DNA of 64,000 nucleotides from Morella rubra (taxonomy: Eukaryota > Streptophyta > Magnoliopsida > Fagales > Myricaceae): positions 8,384,441 through 8,448,440 of the forward strand of contig CM025855.1 of the NCBI GenBank assembly GCA_003952965.2, read 5' to 3'. The notes beneath the pieces were generated by a model, which did not search any database, was not told the origin of the DNA, and saw only the letters and a program-made list of their open reading frames with translations. Position numbers and translations under genes: made by a program. Positions 46,801-57,800 of this stretch are shown in pieces; within the stretch, counting starts at the first letter, position 1; every line of letters starts with the position of its first letter.

Positions 46801-49336
46801 TGTTTGCTCCTTGCAATAAGCATGTATTATGTCTGTTGCCATGGGGACTTCCCTTGGCTTTAAGTTAATCCATTTATTTTGCTTTCATATGACTTTTCAT
46901 ACTACTTACTTTTTGTTTTATGTTATCTTCTGAAGAGGTTTTTGTCCATTACACGCTGATATGATGCATTTGTAATCTGACTGTGTGTGAGAGAAAGAGA
47001 GGTGAGAGGTGGCTCTTAGATTCTCCTCATGGAAAGTCTCTCTATTCAGGATTGTTAAAAGTGTGTCTAAGCAGGATTCTGTAGAGAGAGAAAGAGGGAG
47101 GGAAGGAGGGAGGGAGGGAGGGAGGGAGAGAGAGGGAGGGAGGGAGGGAGGGAGAGGGAGAGAGGAAACATGGATTTGCCCACGGTCAGGGAAATTTTTT
47201 TATTTGCATTTAAAAATTACATTTGGGTGGTATTGGTTTTAATACTTATTTGATTGATGCTTCCATTATCTGGTATGCCCTCCTTGCTATGGTAGCATTT
47301 TGCCCTTCAACTGGTGATTTGGATATCAAGCCCTTGAAATTCGGGCACCTTTTACTTATGGTTGACTAGTGAGAGAGAGTTAGCATGTTATTTTCTACAT
47401 GGCTTCTCAAACTAAATGAGATGATTGGTTCAGCTTAACACTGGCTTTCATTCACTAGTTCACTTCCATCTCTTTGAATTCGATTAACTAGGTCTGGTCG
47501 AATTTTATATTATGGAAAATAGCTTCTCATGCAACTTCTTGGCAAGCTTCCTGTGATTATATAAGCCCCAGAGAGTGCATGATTTATTACTTTGTCCTGC
47601 AGTAGTCTTTAAGTAACACATTATGAACCACAGGTTGCGATGTTTGTGGTCCTAGCAATGGTTCTGCGGAGAAAACCCGATGTATTAGTTAATCTATTGC
47701 CAACGTTGAGGGAGAATCCCAAGTATCAAGGACAAGATAGGCTTCCAGTTATTATATGGATGGTAGTGCAGGTAAGTGAGTAACTGAAGATCTTTCTTTA
47801 GAACCAAGACTACACTTAAGTTTTTCCTTTTTTTCCCCCTTTATTATGGTTCTTATTCCAAATTTCCAACTTTCTTATAGTCTTGTCAAGGAGACCTGAC
47901 TGTAGGTTTGTATGCATGGGCATGCAACCTCTTGCCTGGGGTCAGTGGAAAAAGTTGTAATACACAGTCCAGGGATCTAGTTTTGCAGCTAATGGAGAGG
48001 TATGAAGGCAGGAAGAGTTTTGCAGTGTATTATGCGTGTCTGTATATCCATTTCTCCGTTCGTGCTTTGAAATCTCAAATCTTAGTCAAACTTTGTTTAT
48101 GTTGTAGCAGAATTTTGTCTACCCCAAAAGCTCGATCTATTCTCATTAATGGTGCTGTTAGGAAGGGGGAGCGACTGATACCGCCTTCTGCATTTGAGAT
48201 ACTCATGCGTGTTACCTTCCCTGCATCTTCAGCAAGAGTCAAAGTGGGTCTCTTGGGGCATTTGCTATATCTGAAGTTAGTTGTGTCATGGATTAATTGG
48301 TCTATTTTTTCTCATATCTGTTTTTCATCTAGGCTACTGAAAGGTTCGAGGCTATGTATCCAATCTTAAAAGAGGTGGCTCTTACTGGCTCCCGAGGAAG
48401 AATGAAACAAGTTTCACAGCAGATACTGAGTTTTGCTATCAAAATGGCAGGAGAAAGTATGTAAACTTGAAACAACTGCCTTCTCATTATTTTCTTTGAT
48501 TTCATGGGCTTATAACTAGCTGTTTGGCACAGGCGCTCCTGGGTTATCCAAGGAAGCAACTGATATTTTCATTTGGTGCCTGACACAGAATGCTAATTGT
48601 TTCAAGCAGTGGGTGAGCTGCTCTATTTAATATCACGGACTCGTTATTTCTTGAAGATAGTATCTTTTGCTCATTTAATGCTTTCCCATTTGAAATGGTG
48701 GGTATACTAATGTAGTCTCACTGCTGTACATTGCTTGTAAATAGGACGAGGCTTATGAGGACAACCTAGAAGCAAGTGTTGCTGCTTTGAAAAAACTTTC
48801 TGGGGAATGGAAGGATCTCTCTGTCAAACTGTCTCCTCTGGACCCTCTGAAGGAAACACTCAAGAGTTTTAGGAATAAGGTAGACTTCTATTATCACTGG
48901 TCTTGACGTTGATTTCAAAATCGTACTATTGTATATTATGACTTGTATATATTGATTGACTGATGTATAAAATGCATTCTACACTGGATTCACCATTCTA
49001 TTAAAGTATAGGATTTGGTCATTATTGCAGTGTTGGATGGTACGTCTAATTATATTAAATATAATTGAGCTCATTTATACTTTTTTTGATTGTCCATTTT
49101 TCCTATAGAATGAGAAAGCATTGGCTAGTGGGACAGACGCTGCTCACCAGGCACTCTCCAAAGATGCAGACAAATATTGTAAGGCAATATTGGGAAGGGC
49201 ATCACGTGGCAATTGGTGCATGCGTATGAGCTTTGCTGCCCTGTCATTGCCTTTGCTGTTGGTGCTGCTGTCAAACTTGGAGTCTTCGGATTGGAATAAA
49301 CTATCCACATTTTTCAGCTCTCAACAATCTTCCTGA
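43825..49336 (+). CDS. TMEM214-like membrane protein (DUF2359 family)
   Basis: Plant homolog of TMEM214, an endoplasmic-reticulum membrane protein; its role in plants is not established. Ten exons join in phase to 586 residues: 43825-44301, 44436-44573, 45877-46065, 47634-47771, 47881-47999, 48111-48243, 48333-48456, 48533-48612, 48745-48879, 49109-49336. The N terminus has the family signature GWQKVTYGKRQRK (30-42) and FRSLEQQSEDRRRR, then a Lys-rich stretch. The middle has VSFESQQDIQLMRFADYFGH and SVDWINRRSLEALGSFVLWS. The C terminus has a hydrophobic segment near 49225-49280. I chose the ATG at 43825; an in-frame ATG 90 bp upstream would add an atypical leader. The gene is convergent with NDHL, with 630 bp between stops. 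The last exon has a plausible second frame through the hydrophobic segment (see findings). Confidence 0.93.
47089..47165. repeat. (GGGA)n/(GA)n microsatellite in TMEM214-like intron 3
   Basis: Purine-only low-complexity tract of alternating GGGA and GA units. It is responsible for a spurious Gly/Arg/Glu repeat ORF and lies in the 1.57-kb third intron. Confidence 0.95.
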
Positions 49337-49966
49337 GCAAGATTCTATACATAGTAGGAACCATCCGGGCAAACCATCAATTTGTTTAAGCATGGGCAAA
49401 AGTATTCCAATTTCCCCATAACTAAATAGGCAGAGAATGGGTGGTTCTTGTATACTTTTGAGTCCCATGGTAGACAGTGCAAGAAGTAGTTGAAGGTCAA
49501 AACCGCTTGATGGTCTGATTTGGTCTGGGCCATTTAAGATGGATTTGATTTGCTTTCGTTCTTTTTCACTTCTCGTTAGATCCTCTTCTAGAGTTGTTGG
49601 CTATTGCCTCTAACATAAGACAGCTCCACCGGAGTTTTGAAGAAACGGGCAGTTGTTTTGAGGAAAATTTGTTTCAATCGGAAAGAATTTTGATAGCATT
49701 TATTATTTGCCTTTCTTTAAGTAGTCTAACATTAATCTAAAATCCTCATATTTAGCTGCGCGCACTGGCTTTGTTAAGATCTTGTTGACTTAGAAAGTCG
49801 TTTTTCAGTACACCTTATTGGGTTGGCTGACAAGATAAGAAATGCAGCAGAAGGTATTTTCATTGGCATTTAATTTGTACCAATATCTAGTAAGTTCCAA
49901 TATATTCCTCATTGTGACCGAAGGTTTCAAGAATTCCACTTCTTGGTCTGCCATATTTCGGGAATC

Positions 49967-50765
49967 TCACGAATAATCTTCAGGTTTAGCAAATGGGAAC
50001 TTCCGATATCCACTTTTGATTTTCGAGGGATCCTGCGGAGTAGACCAAGGATATTTCATGGATGGATCCCGTGGGAATTTCCTGAAGTTCAAAAAGGGTG
50101 CCCAAAGGAGTACGCTGCACAACAGGGAAATGAGACAAAATGAAGGAACTTATGAACGCAATAAGAGAAAAAAGACCTCTAACAATTAGAATTTGTGACG
50201 CTAATGGGCCAAAAGATTAGACGGAAGAAGATTTTTGGTGGTGAAAAGAAGAGCATCTTACCCCGGAAAGAATATGAAGACAAACATAAACTGAAAATAC
50301 ATCTCCAAGAGGTTTCTTCTGTACCATCTTATCCTAAGCCAGTTCAGGATGATTGGCTGCAATCCACCCAAATGAAAAATCGCAGGATTTTATAGCAAAT
50401 GCGAAAAAGATTCACCGAAAGAAGGTGTAAAATCTTTAAATGTTAACTTACTGGCATGATAATCAAGTACCCAAAGGCCACAATCGCCAATTGGATCAAA
50501 GTAGAAATAAGATCTTCCTCGTTGTTCACTCCAGTAACAGCAAAAGCTGGCTGCTGAACCTGTCAAGATGATTGCCATTGTAGTTAGTTTAGCTCAAGGG
50601 AACAACTTGTGTTGGGAAGTACATGAAAGATTAGCGTCTTACGATGGCTAAAAGTGCTCCGAATTGAATGGCCAAAGAGGCTTTCTGTAGACAGAACTCG
50701 TGGAAGGGCTTCTGGTTGATGCATGCGAGTGTCTGATAGTCAACACAGGAAGCTGTGAAATTCAT
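49967..50765 (-). CDS. NDHL: NDHL, chloroplast NDH complex subunit L (CRR23)
   Basis: Nuclear-encoded thylakoid membrane subunit of the NADH dehydrogenase-like complex, needed for cyclic electron flow around photosystem I. Four small exons splice in phase to 157 residues: 50765-50643, 50559-50452, 50356-50262, 50114-49967. Exon 1 (MNFTASCVDYQTLACINQKP onward) is a short transit peptide. Exon 2 gives PAFAVTGVNNEEDLISTLIQ and a first membrane span ending FGYLIIMP. Exon 3 gives PIILNWLRIRWYRRNLLEMY and a second span (FMFVFIFFPG). Exon 4 gives LLWAPFLNFRKFPRDPSMKY and ends KPEDYS. The mature part matches the NDHL family closely from memory. The presequence is somewhat shorter than in Arabidopsis, but no in-frame ATG lies upstream before a stop. 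All four exons are below 150 bp, so simple ORF scans miss the gene. Confidence 0.93.
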
Positions 50766-50987
50766 GCATGCACAGCGAATCGCTGAAAGAAAATTTCCCT
50801 GATGCGCACCACATCAAAGTAGAAAGTCTGGAGATTCCACTGTTTCCCTCAACAGCTGGCTGGGCAGGGTAGAAAGGCAAGCTTCGGGGCTAGGACCCCC
50901 GCGTGACGTCCTAGATAATGATGGATACAGCTCTTGACTCTCGTGCATAAGGGATTCCCAATGGCTGTGCATCAATAAGTTTTAAGC

Positions 50988-50995
50988 CCTATATA
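50988..50995 (-). promoter_or_regulatory. Possible TATA box of NDHL
   Basis: TATATAGG on the minus strand, 223 bp upstream of the NDHL start codon. The leader between them would be long for a TATA-driven gene unless it is partly spliced, so this is a tentative call. Confidence 0.3.
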
Positions 50996-52138
50996 GGTCT
51001 TATCCTTAAATATACCCACCCCCGGTCTACTTATTCTCAATTAGATTTTTTTTCAAACAAAAATTTTTTTCTACTTTACGAATATTTTTTAAAATTCACA
51101 AATCCTATTTAACTTATGATTTAGATAAAGAAGATAAATGGCTCAATCTTAATTTTGTTACAAAATTGATTTTACCCTATGATTTTTTTTCCTATTAATT
51201 TTCAAAAGTTTGTGTTGTTTGTTAATTTTTGAAATTTTAATATTTTGTCCGTCTCAATTTTTTTACTTTTTATGCTTTCTTAAATAACAATTTTTTAAAT
51301 TGAACTTTTAAAAAAATTATCTTGGAAGAACATTTCGATCAATTTGCATGTTTTTTTCTATTTGACTTAGTGCCTGATTTGGACGTAAATGTATATTGAT
51401 GATTTTCAAAAGATAAAGAGCTCAAATCGACATTTAATTAATTTTGCCCTATCAACTAACTATGATTTTCCCTCAAATTAATAAATAAAAAAGAATGAAA
51501 AAATTATATTTATGATTTTTAAAAGATAAAGGGTTCAAATTGACATTTTGATAATTGCGGATGAAATTGATTTTGCCTTATAGATATAAAGCTGACTATG
51601 ACTTTTTCCTAAATTAATAAGTAAGAAAGAATGAAAAAAATTAGAAAAAATACCCAAGGAAAAAAGATATCAATCCTTGTCCTGCGTTCAATTTGACCGT
51701 TAATCATAGGAGATGATTTGATCAATGCGGTTTTTACCCAACGTTGTGGTGGTGGTAAACGGTGGTCAGCTGGAGGAATTCTTAACTATCAGAGATTCCA
51801 AAAACCATCAAAATCTAATAGCTCTTAATTTACTGCCAGCACTCCTTCCTTCTTCTCCGTCTTAAGTGAAAGCCCACAACTCTTTTATGGTTTGAAAGCG
51901 TTTGTTAGATATAGTCGAGGACAATAGATTTTTAAACCTTTTAAACTCCATACATACTGGTGGAAGAAATAATAATTGATTAGAGAACCATGATCAATTG
52001 CATTGAAGAGATCATTGATTCGATGCAATTCAAAACGCTATCAATAGTTAACAATATCACATAATTTTTCACTCAGCGTGGCTGAAGTGCTAATTCATGT
52101 AGATTATACGAGTAAAACTAGTGTCCTGACTTCAATCA
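50996..52138. other. AT-rich intergenic DNA
   Basis: No gene. A diverged tandem repeat lies at 51392-51643: two units share AAAAGATAAAG, TCAAAT and ACATTT, a TTGCC block, ACTATGA, and AAAGAATGAAAAAA. A third, more diverged unit may lie at about 51110-51200. Confidence 0.5.
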
Positions 52139-52370
52139 ATTTTTTTTTTTTTTTTTTAAAGAAAAGAGGTTCAAGGTGGAATCATAGTCCCAACCCACTT
52201 AAATTCGGGGTACCTCATGGCATAGTCTCACACGGACCTCAGACATGTGACACTATGAGGACACCCAACAAGTACCCTAGAAGGGTTGGGGGGGTGAGTC
52301 GAAACCCAACGTGCAAGCTCTGTGGTCTAGGCTAGAGCATGCGGCCTACCACTAAGCTACCCCCATAGGG
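52139..52370 (-). mobile_element. tRNA-derived SINE
   Basis: The minus strand begins with a Pol III A-box-like TAGCTTAGTGGTAGGC and a B-box-like GGGTTTCGACTC about 40 nt on, and ends in a poly(A) tail (T-run at 52141-52159 on the plus strand). A 16-bp target duplication with one mismatch flanks it: GTCCTGACTTCAATCA (52123-52138) and GTCCCGACTTCAATCA (52371-52386). The length of 232 bp is typical of plant SINEs. It looks full length. Confidence 0.88.
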
Positions 52371-52850
52371 GTCCCGACTTCAATCATTAGGTAAATGGAT
52401 AACACTTAGATCACTAATTAGTGACAATTCTATAATATCTTCTTAGATTTGTAACGTGATTAGTAATCCAATTACTACCATTGAGTATTTACCACTCTGT
52501 GTGAGTGGAAATGCTATTAGATGTTGATTATGATGACCTAACCTAATATATTAATCCGAATGTGTTTTATGTGAATCTAAAACGTCCACCACTAATCTAG
52601 TGTTCTTCTTATATCAGCATTTAAAACTATAAGTTACTTCACGTTATTGTACCCTAACTATAAGTGACTCCAATGGCCACTGCAAAACAAGGTTGAGAGC
52701 GCATTTTCAAAGTGGCACTACTTTGATCACCACGAAAATAAACACCATCATGATCTAGAACGTGGCAAGCACTCCACTAGTACTATATATGTGTGTGATT
52801 TAGTGCGGACATCCAATACACTCTACATGGACTAACCACTATGAAATCCA

Positions 52851-52858
52851 TATAAATA
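52851..52858 (+). promoter_or_regulatory. TATA box upstream of the acidic secreted ORF
   Basis: TATAAATA lies 67 bp before the ATG at 52918, at a normal distance for a short leader. It supports a former or present transcript here. Confidence 0.45.
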
Positions 52859-52917
52859 GGTCCTTAATCAACCATTAGCTGTAAAAAATATTTATTCCAA
52901 ACCTTCATTTCACTAGT

Positions 52918-53487
52918 ATGGCAAAGAAGTTGTTCTTCTTGATTCTAATTGTTGTTGGATCAATCTTCTTTCTATCTTTACAAGTATATGCAAATAGAGT
53001 GGTTTCACGAGAGAAGAGGAAAGAAAAAATTGGCAATCATCTTCTAGTGTGAAAAAATAGCAGCCGAAGGCTAGAAAGCAAAAATGAACAAAAGACGGAA
53101 AGTCTTGTTCGCAAAGAAGGTGAAGGTCATGAAGAGAACAAAGAAACGATTGACGATGAGAAATGTAAAGATGACGAAAATGATCACTACAAAGATGATG
53201 AATGCGGTGAAGATCAAGAGTGCGACAACAACAATGATAATGAAGACGATGATGAATGTGGTGAAGATCAATAATATGACAACAATGATGACAATGAAGA
53301 CGAGGGAGATGGAGAGAATGACAAGAATGAATGCAACGAAGACTGTGATGGAGATGAAGATGAAGAGGGAGGTGAACATACTCTTGGAACAATAGGTCTA
53401 CATGGTGACGTCAGACCCCGCATGACCGATCAAGGGAAGAGTAAAAGAGGTCTAGGGAATAGACCTTTAAGAGGTCAAGGGAATTAG
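52918..53487 (+). pseudogene. Secreted Asp/Glu/Asn-rich protein gene with two in-frame stops
   Basis: A single frame runs 189 codons from ATG 52918 to TAG 53485-53487, interrupted only by TGA at 53050-53052 and TAA at 53272-53274. The first 26 residues are a clear signal peptide (MAKKLFFLILIVVGSIFFLS, then LQVYAN). After the TGA the frame continues with Lys/Glu-rich then very acidic low-complexity sequence (DDECGEDQECDNNNDNEDDD, later DEGDGENDKNECNEDCDGDE), with Cys at intervals, and ends in a basic Gly/Arg-rich tail. I do not recognise the family. Two stops without any frameshift suggest recent inactivation. Stop read-through, or an unrecognised small intron over the first stop, are alternatives. 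A TATA box at 52851 fits the start. Confidence 0.6.
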
Positions 53488-54894
53488 GCTTCAAGGTCGA
53501 AGAGTTGCCAGTTGGAGATCGAGGTGGAGGAAGGTTCATGACCCTAAGCCTCCCTATCCCGGGAGGTTAATGAACTGCAAAAGTAATCTTCTACTAGGAA
53601 AGACATCGGTAAAAATTGGCCTTCAAGTGGATAGGAATGTTTAGACCTAATAATTTAGTAATTTGGATTGCTCCAATAGTCTAACTCACCATGTTACTTC
53701 AAATGTTCGCCATCCTAGCCAATAAGTTATTACGAAGAAGAACGTGCCTCACTTAAGCCAATAGAGAATAATTTGTAATTCATTCAAACTTCCTTTTTAA
53801 GTTTCATCCACGGACTATATGGGTTGGAAACTAGCTAGCAAGGACTGAAACCAATCAGTAATATCCTTCTAATTCAAAACTTCAAGTGCATAGAATACGA
53901 CTTCATTAATATAGAAAAAAGCAAAAGCAAATGAGTAGTAGTAGTAAAATATGCACTAAGCAAACAACCAAACAGAGTAGTAGTAAAATATGCAAAAGAA
54001 CGCGACTAGAGTCAATGAAACTAGATAATCGAGAACGAGCAGCCCATTGTTCAAGCAAATGAGCTTGTTAGATTAGAGATATTTATTTGCCAAAATTTTA
54101 GAGAATATGACCTACATCTTAAACAGTAGGAAAACTGCGACAGAAAAATGATGCCAGCAATTACTTCAGATCATTTGTGCGAAAAGATTAATATAAACTG
54201 TCATTTCATGCGAGAAAAGATTCAAGAAGGCATCATTCGTACTCCTTAAGTGAAATCTCAGCACCAAGATGCCGATCTTTTCCTGACTCTCTTGGTTTAG
54301 CTCTTTTTATAAATTTATTATTATTATTCAAGATAAGTGTAATTACCATTTTCACCTAATTTGAAGGGTAGTTTCGAAATATAAAGGAACGTAACTTGAG
54401 ATAATTTATGCAACTTTGATGTGCTTCCACATCCCCCAGCCCCGCCCCCTCTTGTTATTTGTTCCAAAAAATAGGTCACAAATTGGGCGATTCCTCTTAA
54501 ATTTTAAAAAAAAATTAGAACAATGAAGAAATTGGGTAATTCTGTTCATCCTATACTCATCCCTGATATGAGGTGTTTATTTGCTAAAAAAACCGTCAGC
54601 TTTTTCGTCATTTTGGGCAAGGTTTAGCTCGAGAGTCTTGGAAGTTTCCAGATAGCAAAGAACAAAAAAATCTCTACACCTTTTGTCCAGCGTTTGGAAA
54701 AAATTAAAATTAAAAGAAAAAGAAGAAAGATGAAGAATTGGTTGCCATCCAGTCCACAAAGACTGGCTCCAAGGAAAGGTCGAACACCCCGGCAAAATCC
54801 AGTTACTGTGAGTGAACGCAAACCAAAGCCGAAGAACAACTGGATCTTTCTATGCCTTTCAATCCTTCCGCCCATTGGTTTTAAACCCATAAGA
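53488..54894. other. Intergenic DNA and 5' flank of the ARM gene
   Basis: No gene recognised. The last 250 bp before the ARM gene start are purine-rich and in an open frame with it but lack family similarity, so they are more likely leader than coding. Confidence 0.4.
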
Positions 54895-57800
54895 ATGTTG
54901 GCCTCAGCAACTCCCACGCCTTTCACCTTAAAGCCCCCTAATGCCCAGCAAAAACTCCCCAACATTCTTGTGGGAGTTATTCCATTTGCTAGCAGAAACA
55001 CCAAAAGAAGCAGCCCAACAGTCCTTTCCTGTACCACCCAGCACTGTAATCATCAATATCATGCCTCCAATCCCCATTCAAAACGTGCAGTTACCACAAG
55101 GGTCAGCAGTGATGGTGGTGGTGCGGTTGATGCTACCCCCCATCACTCTACTCCCCCTGTATGGTCCAAACTGCCTTTTAATTTTTTCTTTTCCTTTTTG
55201 TAATTGGGTCTTGCCGGTGTTTCGTGTTTTATTTTGCTTGTGCATGCCGGTCTATTTGCTCCGGAAAGTTCTCTGGGAGTATATCCAGTCACTGATGGGT
55301 TGCTGTTGTTTAGTATATTGCTGTCGAAGGTTATTTATAGGAAGGAATTGTGGATGTCACTTAGCCAGGACTCTATCGTCTAATGCTTTTTCTTTTGGGA
55401 TCGTGTTATCCCAACCCACGGACTTTCGATCAGGAGTGGAAGAATACGTTTTGGCGTTCCTACTTCCTTCTGTTTTGTTTTTGCTTTTTTTTTTTTTTTT
55501 CTTTGGTGGAGACTGGACTGCATTTCTAACGAGTATTTATGGGAAGATTGGTCGGGAACTTGGGTTTTGTGTTGCTTATTTGCTTAAGAAACGTCAATGC
55601 CTTACTTGCGAAAAAGAAGAAGAAAAAAAAAAGAACGTTAATGCCTGTCTGGAAATCATGTGGAATTCAAATTGTGATTCATTCATTTGACAGATATATT
55701 GACAGATATGCATCTTCATTACAGCAGGATCAGTAAAAGACTGAACACAAAAGAGAAACTCGTTGGAGCCTGTAGTCCTCACATTGCAAATGAGTAATAA
55801 GGAAAAGATTTGCACTAAATAAGATGTCATTACGAGCACAACATGCTAATATTAAGCACATTATGAATCAGGATAGAGTCATTCAATCATTCATTGGATT
55901 TCCATACAAACGTGCTCATATTTGTGTATTTTAAGTGGCTTGAAGTTTGCAATTCATTTATAAAATGTATTCTATCCACCAGGAATTTGATGCTAGCTTT
56001 GCAAGTTTGCAAAGATTGAGTGTTGAGTCTGCTGTCGTGAGTGGTTCTATTAATGATTGCTCCATGTCCATTCTCATTAAGAACTTTTGTATTGCCTAAT
56101 AAAATTTGAGATGTTGCGTTATTGGATAATCTGTTGATTCAAAAAGTTGTGGTTCGCATATGCAGATGAATTCAACTTATTAAACTTAGGAACAATTACA
56201 AATTTACAAAAGGAACCCATTTGTTATCTATAGCTTTGAAATGTCTCCTTGAGAGGGCAATGTCTGCTTCCTTAAGCCGCATGATGAGCCATCTTACTTG
56301 ACATCCAGGATACTGAAGAACTGGGCGCTTCTCATAGCTTTGCAGATAGTTATGTGGCCTTGTTTATTCGAATGCTTGGGCTAGACCATGATAACCTTGA
56401 TAGAGAACAGGCAATAGTGGCTCTCTGGAAATATTCTCTTGGAGGAAAGAAGCACATTGATGCTATCATGCAGTTTCCTGGCTGTGTAAATCTCACCTTA
56501 AACCTTCTTAGATCAGAGTCTAGCTCCACTTGTGAAGCAGCGGCAGGCCTCCTTCGATCAATTTCTTCAGTTAATTTATACAGGGAATTAATAGCAGAAA
56601 GTGGAGCAATTGAAGAGATAACTGGGTTGCTTACCCGGCCTTCCTTGACTCATGAGGTACCTATTTAAGAATAGAACTTCTGTCATTTTGTCAACTTATT
56701 TCTGGGTGCAGGGAATGAGGTATACCCTGAACCCCTTTTACAGGTAAAGGAGCAGAGTATGTCTACTTTGTGGAACTTGTCTGTAGACGAGAAGCTTAGA
56801 GCCAAAATTGCAAACAACGATTTCCTGTCTCTACTTGTTAAGTCCCTGGACGACGAGGACATAAAAGTTCAGGAAGCAGCAGGAGGGATTTTGGCAAATT
56901 TAGCATTGAGCCACTTTAGCCACAGCATGATTGTTGAAGCAGGTGTTGTACCAAAATTGGTGAGGCTTCCTTTACATTTCTCCTATTAGCAGAAAGAATC
57001 AGGTCATTATGTCATCAAATGGCTGAAAAAGTTTTACTTTTTAACATGTTCAAGCTATATTGAATCTAGTTACTCATTCAAAGATTTTAATTTTGAAGTG
57101 AAATCTTGAGCATAAGAGCAATTGAATTCCAGCATCCTAGTTGCCTCTTTTTTGGATATTTGATCATGTTATTCTTTGGCAATCTGATTATACCAGTTTG
57201 AATGCAGGCAAAGGTCTTGAAAACTGATGTGGAAGGATCTAAAGTTGTTAGAAAGGAAGCGAAAAATGTATTGTTGGAGCTTGCTAAGGATGAATATTAC
57301 AGAATTCTTATCATAGAGGAAGGTCTGGTTCCTGTCCCCATCATTGGTGCAGCTGCATACAAGTCTTTCAGACCTGGTTTGCATTCCTGGCCCAGTTTAC
57401 CAGATGGTACAGATATTCAACAAACTCCGAAAGGACCTTCCAGGTTTGGTGCCGCTGAATTACTCCTTGGATTAAATATTGATGACAAGAACTTAAACAT
57501 GGAAGAGGCCAAGATGAATGCAATAGTTGGTCGGACACAGCAGCAATTCCTAGCTCGTATTGGGGCAATAGAAATGGAGGACAAGCAGAAATCACAATCC
57601 AAATGCTCTGCGGATCACCGACTAACACTACTACCCTGGATGGATGGCGTGGCTCGATTGGTTTTGATTCTTGAACTTGAAGATGAGTCTGCCATTTCAA
57701 GAGCTGCAGGGTCTATTGCTGATGCATCAATCAATGAACACATGCGAGTTGCATTCAAGGAGGCTGGTGCAGTCAAGCATTTAGTTCGGCTTTTAAGCTG

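Noticed and set aside
47009-47242. ORF with a Gly-Arg-Glu repeat
   Set aside because: A translation of the GGGA microsatellite inside an intron.
52913-53392. 159-codon minus-strand ORF rich in His and Leu
   Set aside because: It is the antisense of the GAT/GAA-rich acidic ORF, whose composition suppresses stops on the other strand. It has no motif, signal peptide or promoter of its own.
54941-55690. 249-codon plus-strand ORF overlapping the ARM gene start
   Set aside because: It begins inside ARM exon 1 in another frame and runs through the T-rich first intron. Its composition is that of translated pyrimidine-rich DNA.
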